Below are positions 8,963 to 17,220 of a stretch of DNA of 64,000 bases, piece after piece. This DNA comes from Flavobacterium sp. DG2-3. Its GTDB lineage: Bacteria > Bacteroidota > Bacteroidia > Flavobacteriales > Flavobacteriaceae. The notes under the pieces were generated by a model. The model was given only the letters and a program-made list of their open reading frames with translations, did not search any database and had not been told where the DNA came from. Where the stretch lies: assembly GCF_030730925.1 (NCBI RefSeq), contig NZ_JAVAMB010000002.1:372001-436000 (forward strand). Reading direction: 5' to 3'. Positions within the stretch are counted from its first letter, which is position 1, and each line of letters opens with the position of its first letter. Made by a program: the position numbers and the translations under genes.

Positions 8963-9159
8963 AAATAACTATTTTAAATTACAATCACTAAATAACTATA
9001 TATTAAAAAGTTATACTTATAATACTTTAATCAATAATTACATAAATCAAACGCTGATCGCAGACCTTAATCCATTAAATCCTGTAAGTTCTCTCTAAAA
9101 AAGTATAATACTTATAAATCCCTATTTTATGAATTTTGTCATAAATCGTATAATCAATT

Positions 9160-9333
9160 ATGGAAACAAAATTTAAGAAAGGACAAAATGTCAAACAGGA
9201 GTTTGGCGGTCCAATAATGACGGTAATTGGTTTTGAGCCAGAACTTATCGAAAATATTATTACCCAATGGGAAGATGAAGAAGGAACTATTATTACAGGA
9301 AAGTTTATGGATTCTGTTTTAGTAAAAGCTTGA
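9160..9333 (+). CDS. YodC/DUF2158-like small protein
   Basis: A 57-aa reading frame starting METKFKKGQNVKQEFGGP and continuing IMTVIGFEP. The KxGxxVxxxxGGPxMTV pattern is that of DUF2158/YodC family proteins, small SH3-like beta proteins of unknown role. A 7-bp inverted repeat (TTTATGA at 9126-9132, TCATAAA at 9139-9145) lies just before the start and could be an operator. It is alone between the ADH gene and the first CheB/CheR hybrid. Confidence 0.7.
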   Translation: METKFKKGQNVKQEFGGPIMTVIGFEPELIENIITQWEDEEGTIITGKFMDSVLVKA

Positions 9334-9461
9334 AACTTATATTATCAACTCAGAAACTAATAAAAAGCCTTTAAGGAAATCGAATGAATTGAATGGAAAA
9401 GTTAAAAATAATAGTATCTTTAAACTTATGAATTACAAATTTTAGAGGCATTTTTTATCCC

Positions 9462-9469
9462 TATATTTG
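9462..9469 (+). promoter_or_regulatory. Candidate Bacteroidota -7 box
   Basis: TATATTTG matches the Bacteroidota TAnnTTTG consensus and sits 28 bp before the start of the CheB-CheR hybrid at 9498. No convincing -33 TTTG is visible, so the promoter may need an activator. Confidence 0.4.
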
Positions 9470-9497
9470 TAATGCATACTTTTTTCAATGCTAATGT

Positions 9498-12400
9498 ATG
9501 ATCTTGCAAAATAAATTTCAAACCGAAGATATTTCTCAAAATTTAATAATAACGGCTATAGCTGTTTCTACAGGAGATTTAGATGTTTTAAAAAAAATAA
9601 CAGCACAAATACCTGAAGATTCGGATATGGCTTTTGTCATTATTCCGCAGCTATCCTCCTATCCGTCAGCTGAACTAGTTGAAGCAATAAGTCAAAATGC
9701 AAAAATTCCAGTTTCAGAAATTATAAGCGGAATCCATTTTCAGCCAAATACTATTTCTATCGTACCAGAGAATAATTATCTGTCTGCGGAAGATGGAATT
9801 TTGAAAATGCAGCATATAACTCGTATTGATAAAATTACGACGCCCATCGATATTTCCTTTGAAGCTTTAGCCAAAATATACAAGGAGTTTTCAATTGGTA
9901 TTTTGCTTTCGGGAACATCGTCTGACGGCACGCACGGATTAAAGAAAATAAAAGAATTTGGCGGCACCGCCATAGTGCAAAATCCAGAAACCGCTGTTCA
10001 TAAAACAACGGTTCAAAATGCTATTGAAGCCGATGCGGTCGACTTTGCTCTCACTCCAGAAAATATCATACCGCATTTAACGAGCATTCGTAAAAGTTAT
10101 CTTTATAGCGATGAGATGGATATTCCTAAAAAAGAAGATGGGGTTCTAAAGCAGATTTTAAATCTTATTTTGCAAAAAACAGGAAATGATTTCCTTCATT
10201 ATAAAAAACCAACTATTTTAAGGCGCATTAACCGTAGAATGGTGGCTTTAAAAAAAGAAAACATTAGTGATTATTACGACATCCTCCGCAACGATAAAAA
10301 TGAACAGGAACTGTTAGCCAACGATTTAATAATTCCTGTGACTTACTTTTTTAGAGACGAAGATTCTTTCGATTCGCTTTCTAAAACAATTCTGCCTCAA
10401 TTAATAGAAAACTGTACCGATAATACATTACGTATATGGACAGCAGCGTGTTCAACGGGAGAAGAAGCCTATTCGCTTGCTATAATTATCTGTGAATATT
10501 TCTCTCAGCATAACATCAAAGATATAAAAGTCCAGATTTTTGCTTCAGACATATCAGAGAAATCCATTGCCAAGGCGAGATCTGCCGTTTATTCTGCGCA
10601 AGATGTTCGCGATATTTCTGAAACCCGATTAGAAAATTATTTTACCAAACGCGAAGGACATTATCATATCAATAAAGTAATTCGCGATATGTGCGTTTTT
10701 GCGAGGCATAATTTTATAAAAGATCCGCCTTTTGCTAAAATCGATTTGGTTTCCTGCCGAAATGTGATGATTTATCTGGATTCATTTTTACAGGAAAAAG
10801 TGTTGGGTTCTTTTCATTATTCTTTAAAAGAAAAAGGATTTCTTTTTCTTGGCAAGTCAGAGTCGGCAAATACGGCTTCTCATTTGTTTGAAACGATTGT
10901 CAAACAGGATAAAATTTACGCTAAAAAATTTACTCCTGCCCGTTATGTTCCGCAGCCGTTTAAACCGATTTATAATACTATAAACCGCCAGACAGCAGTT
11001 CAAAGCGGTGAGGAAATCGATTTTAGAAAAATAGCCGACGATATTCTATTTTCAAAATATACACCAGCCAGTGTTATTATTAATGAACATTTAGAAATTG
11101 TTCATTTTCATGGCGATACTTCTCCATTTTTATTGCCTGCACCAGGAAGGCCTAATTTTAATGTTTTAAAAATGGCTCGCGAAGGAATTGGTTTTGAGCT
11201 TCGCAATGCGATTTCTGAAATTAAAAAAAATAGAGAAAATATACTTCACGAAAACCTTACGGTAAAAGACCAGAATTATCAGGCTTCTTTTGAGATCCTT
11301 ACACTTTCTAGTGACCAAGATCATCTTATGATTCTGTTTCATAAATGTCCGCTTCCTGAAACGGATTTGGATGCGAAACCGAACAAAAAAAATGCAGATC
11401 AGCTTCGAATTGCTGAACTCGAAAAGGAATTATCGCAATTGCGTGATGATATAAAAAAGGTTACCGAAGAACAGCAGATTGCTTTTGAAGAACTTCAGAC
11501 AACCAATGAAGAGCTTTTAAGCAGTTCAGAAGAACTTCAGGCGCTTAATGAAGAACTGCAGACTTCAACTGAAGAACTTCAGTCCAATAATCAGGAATTG
11601 ATGTGCACCAATGACGAACTTTTGGATCGTCAAGAACAGCTGCTTTCTATGCGCGATTATGCAGAATCTATCGTTCAGACTATTCGAGAGCCTTTAATTA
11701 TTATTGATAAAGATTACACTGTAAAAAGTGCCAATCCAGCTTTTTACAAATATTTTGGCACAACTGATAAAGAGACGGAAGGATTTTCTTTTTTTGAAAT
11801 TGGAAACTCTCAGTGGGATATTCCTGATTTTAAGAATCTAATCTTACAAATGGCAGTTCAAAAACAGGCGATTGAAGATTATAAATTACAGATTTCCTGT
11901 CATGAAACAGATAAGAAAACCTTAATGGTCAATGCCCGTTTGCTCCAAAATGCGAAACAGGACGGAATGGTTCTTTTAGCATTTGAAGATATTACAGATT
12001 TACTAGAATCAAATGAATTGTTGAACAATAGAAATACAGAATTGCAGGTTTACAACGAGCAGTTAGAAAACTTTACCTCTGCGGCAAGCCATGATCTGCA
12101 GGAGCCTCTCAATAAAATTTACATGCTTTGCGAAAGGATTTTTGATAAAGAAAAAAGTTTATCAGAAAATGGAAAACACAATCTGCAGCGTGCGATGTAT
12201 TCGGTAAAAAATATGAGTCAGTTAATTACCGATCTTATCAATTATTCGAGAATAAGTTTTAACGAAAAAAAATCAAAAAAAACCGATTTTACCCTTCTAC
12301 TCAAAAAAACGCTCAATGATATCAAAGATTCTATTGAAGAAAAAGAAGCTGTAATTGAACTTGCTATTGAAGAAAACAGTATACATGCCATTAATTTTCA

Positions 12401-12761
12401 AATACAGCAATTGCTAACGAATTTGATTTTAAATTCAATAAAATACTCTAAAGAAGATGTTGCGCCTCAAATTAAGATTGAATCTGTAAAAGCAACGTCG
12501 GAAGAGATAACAAAACTAGCAGGAAATCCAGAAATCGAATACGTCAAAATTACTGTTAGCGATAATGGCATCGGAATCGGCAAAGATTTTGAAAATCGCA
12601 TTTTTGAGCCGTTCTACAGGCTCCACAGTAAAGATGAATATTCAGGAAGCGGTCTAGGACTTACTTTGGTCAAAAAAATTGTTTCCAATCATAATGGTTT
12701 TATTCAAGTTGATAGCACCGTAGATGTGGGCACTGCTGTAAGTATTTTTCTTCCTTCTTAG
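9498..12761 (+). CDS. CheB-CheR-PAS-histidine kinase hybrid (active-type kinase)
   Basis: A 1087-aa multidomain sensor. Residues ~15-195 are a CheB methylesterase-like domain; the Asp motif GTSSDGTHG is kept, but the region of the catalytic His reads VIIPQLS, so esterase activity is doubtful. Residues ~210-480 are CheR methyltransferase with SAM motif TAACSTGEEAYS (~315) and SCRNVMIYLD. A PAS-like segment (~520-620), a long coiled coil of EELQTTNEELLSS-type repeats (~640-735) and a second PAS (~740-850) follow. The C-terminus is a histidine kinase: H865 in SAASHDLQEPL, then N-box LLTNLILNSIKYS, DNGIGIG and GSGLGLTLV. No transmembrane segment, so cytoplasmic. There is no adjacent response regulator. 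A diverged paralogue lies at 13506. Confidence 0.92.
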   Translation: MILQNKFQTEDISQNLIITAIAVSTGDLDVLKKITAQIPEDSDMAFVIIPQLSSYPSAELVEAISQNAKIPVSEIISGIHFQPNTISIVPENNYLSAEDGILKMQHITRIDKITTPIDISFEALAKIYKEFSIGILLSGTSSDGTHGLKKIKEFGGTAIVQNPETAVHKTTVQNAIEADAVDFALTPENIIPHLTSIRKSYLYSDEMDIPKKEDGVLKQILNLILQKTGNDFLHYKKPTILRRINRRMVALKKENISDYYDILRNDKNEQELLANDLIIPVTYFFRDEDSFDSLSKTILPQLIENCTDNTLRIWTAACSTGEEAYSLAIIICEYFSQHNIKDIKVQIFASDISEKSIAKARSAVYSAQDVRDISETRLENYFTKREGHYHINKVIRDMCVFARHNFIKDPPFAKIDLVSCRNVMIYLDSFLQEKVLGSFHYSLKEKGFLFLGKSESANTASHLFETIVKQDKIYAKKFTPARYVPQPFKPIYNTINRQTAVQSGEEIDFRKIADDILFSKYTPASVIINEHLEIVHFHGDTSPFLLPAPGRPNFNVLKMAREGIGFELRNAISEIKKNRENILHENLTVKDQNYQASFEILTLSSDQDHLMILFHKCPLPETDLDAKPNKKNADQLRIAELEKELSQLRDDIKKVTEEQQIAFEELQTTNEELLSSSEELQALNEELQTSTEELQSNNQELMCTNDELLDRQEQLLSMRDYAESIVQTIREPLIIIDKDYTVKSANPAFYKYFGTTDKETEGFSFFEIGNSQWDIPDFKNLILQMAVQKQAIEDYKLQISCHETDKKTLMVNARLLQNAKQDGMVLLAFEDITDLLESNELLNNRNTELQVYNEQLENFTSAASHDLQEPLNKIYMLCERIFDKEKSLSENGKHNLQRAMYSVKNMSQLITDLINYSRISFNEKKSKKTDFTLLLKKTLNDIKDSIEEKEAVIELAIEENSIHAINFQIQQLLTNLILNSIKYSKEDVAPQIKIESVKATSEEITKLAGNPEIEYVKITVSDNGIGIGKDFENRIFEPFYRLHSKDEYSGSGLGLTLVKKIVSNHNGFIQVDSTVDVGTAVSIFLPS

Positions 12762-12773
12762 TACTAGCTTTAG

Positions 12774-12861
12774 AGTCCCTAGTCTTCAGTCCTTAGTTCC
12801 CAGTCCTTGTTTTTTTTTAGCATTAGCGTTAGCCTAAACTAAGGACTAGAGACTAGGGACT
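12774..12861. repeat. Long imperfect inverted repeat
   Basis: Arms 12774-12798 and 12837-12861 (25 bp) pair at 23 positions; the left arm begins AGTCCCTAGTCTTCAGTCC. Each arm is itself built of AGTCCyTAGT direct repeats. The 38-nt loop has a T8 run. It starts about 12 bp after the stop codon at 12761 and may act as an unusual terminator or be a dispersed flavobacterial repeat. The rest of the 12762-13108 gap shows nothing else except the terminator at 13059. Confidence 0.75.
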
Positions 12862-13058
12862 ATTGACTAACAGCAAAATGGGAATTATGAAAATCTTTAT
12901 CATAAATATACAAGAAGCTCTCCAAAAGTAAGATTATATTTACTTGAAAAGATATCAAATCAATCTTATAAAACGATCTAATATAGAATGCTGTAATCAA
13001 CCTCATAAATAAGTCCGGAGTGTGCATTTACAGTATCTATGACAGCAATTGAAAAAAA

Positions 13059-13096
13059 TCAATAAAGTCTACTTTTAATCAAATAGACTTTATTGA
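13059..13096 (-). terminator. Rho-independent terminator
   Basis: Perfect 13-bp stem (TCAATAAAGTCTA / TAGACTTTATTGA) with a 12-nt loop, followed by a T-run on the minus strand; directly downstream of the small exported protein gene ending at 13109. Confidence 0.85.
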
Positions 13097-13108
13097 CGAA
13101 AAAATCCA

Positions 13109-13369
13109 TTACGGTCTTGTTCTAATAGAATCTTGACTTTGTGGAGTCTTGTTTACATTTCCAGACTTGACCGTTTTTCCTTTTTTATCAGTACGCTGTC
13201 TGTTGATTGTATCTCCCTTTTTAGTAGTGGAGCTTTTTTGTGTTTTTGTAGGATGTTTACTTTTCGTGTGAGTAGTATCCGTACTTTGTTTTTTCTGTGC
13301 AGGAGTTTCCTGAGCTGATGCAAATCCGAAAAATAGGATCATACAAAGGCATGCAATTACATTTTTCAT
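13109..13369 (-). CDS. Small exported basic low-complexity protein
   Basis: An 86-aa protein with a clear signal peptide (MKNVIACLCMILFFGFASAQ, cleavage after AQ likely) and a mature region made almost only of Lys, Thr, Ser, Gln and Asp. It is basic and probably unstructured. It lies between the two CheB-CheR hybrids on the opposite strand, with its own terminator. No family recognised. Confidence 0.65.
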   Translation of the reverse strand: MKNVIACLCMILFFGFASAQETPAQKKQSTDTTHTKSKHPTKTQKSSTTKKGDTINRQRTDKKGKTVKSGNVNKTPQSQDSIRTRP

Positions 13370-13505
13370 AGTTCGATTATTTAATTAATAATTTGATTTT
13401 CAAAACAATAACTTTTGTTTGTTGCAAATTTTAAAGTTTTAGAAGTCTGTTTTTTACACCAAACAACATTTTAAATTATAAGATTGCCATAAACCTTGTA
13501 AACAA

Positions 13506-16500
13506 ATGAAAACTAATGAAGTAACATCAGAAAAAATTACTCAACATAATTTTCCCGTTGTAGCCGTTGGAGCAGCAGCAAAAGAAATTGATTTATTAAA
13601 AAATGTGCTTTCGCATTTCCCAGCAAATTCGGGAATGGCTTATATTATTTTTGAAGATTTGTCTTCGCCCCAATCAGAAAATCTTGCAGCGACACTTTCC
13701 GCAGATTCAAAAATGCCGGTTGTTGAAATTATTCATGATATTAATATTCAGCCCAACACTATTTATCTTATTCCTGAAAATAATCTCCTTGTTGTAGAAA
13801 ACGGGATATTACAACTAAAATATACCAACCGAAGCAACAAAACCAACAATTGTTTCGATATCTTTTTTGAAGCAATAGGCGAAACTTATCAGAAATACAG
13901 TGTAGGTTTAATGCTCGCTTGGACTCCTTTTGACGGATCTACAGGTCTTAAAAAACTAAAAGAAGCTGGCGGCACTACGGTAGCCGTTGTTTCTAAAGGC
14001 GGATTTGTGCAAAATGAAACCACAACGGCCTATATCGATCATTTTGTTTCTGCTCATGAGGTTACAAGCCAATTACGAGACATTCATAAAAGTAAAATAC
14101 TGACGCACTCTTATGAAGAAAACGAAGCTATACCAGACGAACAGGAGTTGTTTGAACAAATTGTTTCTATACTGCTGCAAAAAACAGGAACCGATTTTCA
14201 GCATTATAAACATACTACTTTGCGCCGAAGAATTGCAAAAAGAATGGTGGCAACTAAACAGGAAACTATAGAGCGGTATTTGAATGTATTGAAAAATAAT
14301 GAAGCTGAGCAAGATTTGCTTTTTAATGATTTATTAATTCCTGTAACGTACTTTTTTCGCGATCAGGAAGCTTTTGACAATTTATGCAAAAATACATTTC
14401 CATCACTAATAGATAATATCACGAGTGGAACAATACGTATCTGGTGCGCCGGATGTTCTACAGGAGAAGAAGCTTATTCTATTGCGATCTGCATTCACGA
14501 TTATTTGGAGTCTGTAAACAAAACAGCTGTAAAAGTTCAGATTATTGCTTCTGATTTATCTAAAAAATGCATTTCAAAAGCTCGTGCAGGAGTTTATAGT
14601 TTACAGGACGTAAAAAATATAAGCGATGCCAGACTCGAAAAATATTTTAATAAAAAAGACAATAGTTTTCATGTAAACAAAGTTATTCGCGATATGTGCA
14701 TTTTTGCCGTTCATGATGTGACCAAAGATGCTCCTTTTGCAAAAATTGACTTTATTTCCTGCAGAAATGTATTAATATACTTTGATGCAGATTTGCAAAA
14801 TGATGTCTTGGCGTCGTTTCATTATGCACTTAGAGATAACGGAATTTTATTTCTGGGAAAATCTGAATGGGCGCATCACGTTCCACATTTGTTTACAGCA
14901 ATTGACAAAACAGATAAAATATACTCCCGTAAAAAAGTACCGCAGCTTCAGCCTAAAGAAAAATTTCATTCAGAATATCCTGTGAATATTAGCATTAAAC
15001 AGCCTATTCAGACAGATTCAAATGAAAAAGATTATAAAAAAATCGCTTCAGATATACTTTTAGAGCAGTTTTCTCCTGCGACAGTAGTCATTAATGAAGA
15101 TTTGGAAATTGTTTATTTTCATGGTGACACCAGCCCATTTTTACAGCCTGCTTCGGGAAAACCAAGTTTTAATATTATAAACATGGTGCGTGACGAACTC
15201 AAATTTGAACTGCGCAATTATATTTTGAAAGCCCGAAATGAGAAAAAGAATTTTTCTGGTGAATTTACAGCTATAAAAAATCAATCTTTTATGACCTCTT
15301 TTGAGGTAATTTATCTTCCTAATCATCCAGAATTGCTGCTCATTATATTCTGCAGAAAAATCAATAATCTAGATAAAACCGAACGGACGCAAGGCGTAGA
15401 TCCAGATTATACCAAACAGATTGAAAAGGAATTAACACAGCTTAGAGGTGATTTTAAAAAAGTAACTGAAGAACAGCAGATTTATTTTGAGGAACTCCAG
15501 ACTGCTAATGAAGAATTATTGAGCAGTACAGAAGAATTGCAAATCATCAATTATCAGCTTGAAAATTCGACTGTCGAACTTCGATCCAACAATGCAGAAC
15601 TGTCCTGCATTAATGATGAATTAAAAGAACATAGAGAAGAACTGGCTTCTATGCGCAATTTTTACGAATCGATTGTTAAAACCATTAGAGAACCTTTGAT
15701 TATTATTGATAAAAATTATGTCGTAAAAAGTGCCAATCCCGCTTTCTACGAGTATTTTAAAACTACAGAAGAACATACGGAAGGTTTTTCGATTTTAGAA
15801 ATAGGAAAGTCACATTGGAATATTCCTGCTTTTAAGGAATCCATATTAAAAAAAACCACACAAAATGAAATTGTAAAAAGTTTAAAATTGCAGTTTGATT
15901 TTGATATAATAGGGAAAAAAACAATTTTAATCAATGCCTCACCTATCGTAAATTCCGCTCCAGCGGGAATGATTTTAATTGCGCTGGAGGACATTACCGA
16001 ATTAGAGCAGAGCAATGAATCTTTAAAAACTAAAAACGCTGAACTGCAAGCGTACAATAAACAATTAGAGTCTTTTACTTCTGCGGCAAGCGAAAGTCTG
16101 CTGGAACCTATCCGTAAAATTTATATGTTTGGAAAAAAGGTTTTAGACAGCGAAAAAACAGTATCTGAAACTGGAAAATACAATTTGAACCGTCTCTTAA
16201 GTTCGGCCAATAATATGAATCAGCTTATTGTAGATGTTATCGAATATTCGAAAATAAATTTTAACCGAAAAGACAAAGACTTTAAAAGAACCGATTTAAA
16301 TGTGGTACTGAAGAAAACCGTTAATGATCTTAAAACTGTCATAAACGAAAAGAAACCAGTTATAAATCTAGAGCCCTTGCCTACTCTTCACGTTATTCCT
16401 TTACAAATGCAACAGCTTTTTTCGCATTTAATCATCAATTCTATTAAATATGCAAAAGAAGATGCTGTTTCAGAAATTACAGTTGGAGCAGAAAATGTGG

Positions 16501-16766
16501 CTCCAGAAGAGATAGTAGATTTTGGAGCTAATCCAGAAGTAAATTATGTAAAGCTATTTGTAAGCGATAATGGCATTGGTTTTAATAAAGATTTTGAAGC
16601 GCTTATTTTTAATCCGTTTTATAAACTGCAAAGCAATGACGCACAATACGGAAGTGGACTCGGATTGACTTTGGTTCAAAAGATTGTCTATAATCATAAA
16701 GGATATATAAAAGTCTGGAGCGAACCCAATAAAGGAACAACAGTTTCTATTTATTTGCCTTTGTAA
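13506..16766 (+). CDS. CheB-CheR-PAS-kinase hybrid lacking the phospho-accepting His
   Basis: A 1086-aa paralogue of the protein at 9498 with the same domain order. CheB region: the Ser site reads AVGAAAKEID and the His site IIFEDLS, so catalytic Ser and His are both gone; only the Asp motif region (PFDGSTG) remains. CheR keeps GCSTGEEAYS and SCRNVLIYFD. PAS, coiled-coil and second PAS regions are conserved. In the dimerisation helix the H-box reads SAASESLLEPI, with Glu863 where the paralogue has His865, confirmed at codon level (GAA AGT against CAT GAT). The ATPase motifs (LIINSIKYAKED, SDNGIGFN, GSGLGLTLV) stay intact. It looks like a pseudokinase that may modulate the first protein. The frame is intact over its whole length, so selection has kept it. 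Confidence 0.9.
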   Translation: MKTNEVTSEKITQHNFPVVAVGAAAKEIDLLKNVLSHFPANSGMAYIIFEDLSSPQSENLAATLSADSKMPVVEIIHDINIQPNTIYLIPENNLLVVENGILQLKYTNRSNKTNNCFDIFFEAIGETYQKYSVGLMLAWTPFDGSTGLKKLKEAGGTTVAVVSKGGFVQNETTTAYIDHFVSAHEVTSQLRDIHKSKILTHSYEENEAIPDEQELFEQIVSILLQKTGTDFQHYKHTTLRRRIAKRMVATKQETIERYLNVLKNNEAEQDLLFNDLLIPVTYFFRDQEAFDNLCKNTFPSLIDNITSGTIRIWCAGCSTGEEAYSIAICIHDYLESVNKTAVKVQIIASDLSKKCISKARAGVYSLQDVKNISDARLEKYFNKKDNSFHVNKVIRDMCIFAVHDVTKDAPFAKIDFISCRNVLIYFDADLQNDVLASFHYALRDNGILFLGKSEWAHHVPHLFTAIDKTDKIYSRKKVPQLQPKEKFHSEYPVNISIKQPIQTDSNEKDYKKIASDILLEQFSPATVVINEDLEIVYFHGDTSPFLQPASGKPSFNIINMVRDELKFELRNYILKARNEKKNFSGEFTAIKNQSFMTSFEVIYLPNHPELLLIIFCRKINNLDKTERTQGVDPDYTKQIEKELTQLRGDFKKVTEEQQIYFEELQTANEELLSSTEELQIINYQLENSTVELRSNNAELSCINDELKEHREELASMRNFYESIVKTIREPLIIIDKNYVVKSANPAFYEYFKTTEEHTEGFSILEIGKSHWNIPAFKESILKKTTQNEIVKSLKLQFDFDIIGKKTILINASPIVNSAPAGMILIALEDITELEQSNESLKTKNAELQAYNKQLESFTSAASESLLEPIRKIYMFGKKVLDSEKTVSETGKYNLNRLLSSANNMNQLIVDVIEYSKINFNRKDKDFKRTDLNVVLKKTVNDLKTVINEKKPVINLEPLPTLHVIPLQMQQLFSHLIINSIKYAKEDAVSEITVGAENVAPEEIVDFGANPEVNYVKLFVSDNGIGFNKDFEALIFNPFYKLQSNDAQYGSGLGLTLVQKIVYNHKGYIKVWSEPNKGTTVSIYLPL

Positions 16767-16832
16767 AAGCATTTTAAAAGATAATAATAAATCTGTTGGA
16801 TAAAATTCAAGCCGTTTGAAATTTACCCAAAA

Positions 16833-16948
16833 GAATCCGAAGGATTCAAATATTTATAGAATTTGTGCTACATCGCGAATATGCCCCCTTCGGGGTCACA
16901 TTGTACAGGCAAGCTTTTTTGCTATAAATATTTGAATCCTTCGGATCC
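16833..16948. repeat. 116-bp structured inverted-repeat element
   Basis: Arms 16833-16859 and 16922-16948 (27 bp) are inverted repeats with one mismatch; the left arm starts GAATCCGAAGGATTC, itself a palindrome. Between them is a small GC hairpin, CCCCTTCGGGG (16884-16894), unlike the AT-rich surroundings. No reading frame is seen. It could be a nonautonomous mobile element, a dispersed repeat or a structured RNA 3' of the hybrid kinase gene. The rest of the 454-bp gap holds only the terminator at 17031. Confidence 0.8.
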
Positions 16949-17030
16949 AAACTTCTAAAAACTTTTTGATTTTTTATATCTATCATTTTCAGCACGCTAA
17001 TTTATACAGAGTGCATTTCAGCATAATTCT

Positions 17031-17056
17031 AAAATCTTCACTTTTGAAGATTTTTT
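17031..17056 (+). terminator. Rho-independent terminator
   Basis: Stem AAAATCTTCA / TGAAGATTTT (10 bp) with a 4-nt loop and following T-run, 265 bp downstream of the stop at 16766. The inverted-repeat element lies between the gene and this terminator, so it would be inside the transcript. Confidence 0.8.
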
Positions 17057-17220
17057 GTTTTGTGGCAATTGTAGAATAATGGTTTAAAATTCTATAAAAA
17101 CGGCTCAATCTTAAAATTTAAATTTGAAATACCTGATAATTTACAGCCTGCAACTACCTACAAACCTGAAAGATAAGACTGTATTTTATTGTAAAGTTTT
17201 TAACTAATTCTAGAAACAAC

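Noticed and set aside
9126..9145. TTTATGA/TCATAAA inverted repeat as a promoter
   Set aside because: It may be an operator, but at 7 bp in AT-rich DNA it could arise by chance; noted only under the small gene.
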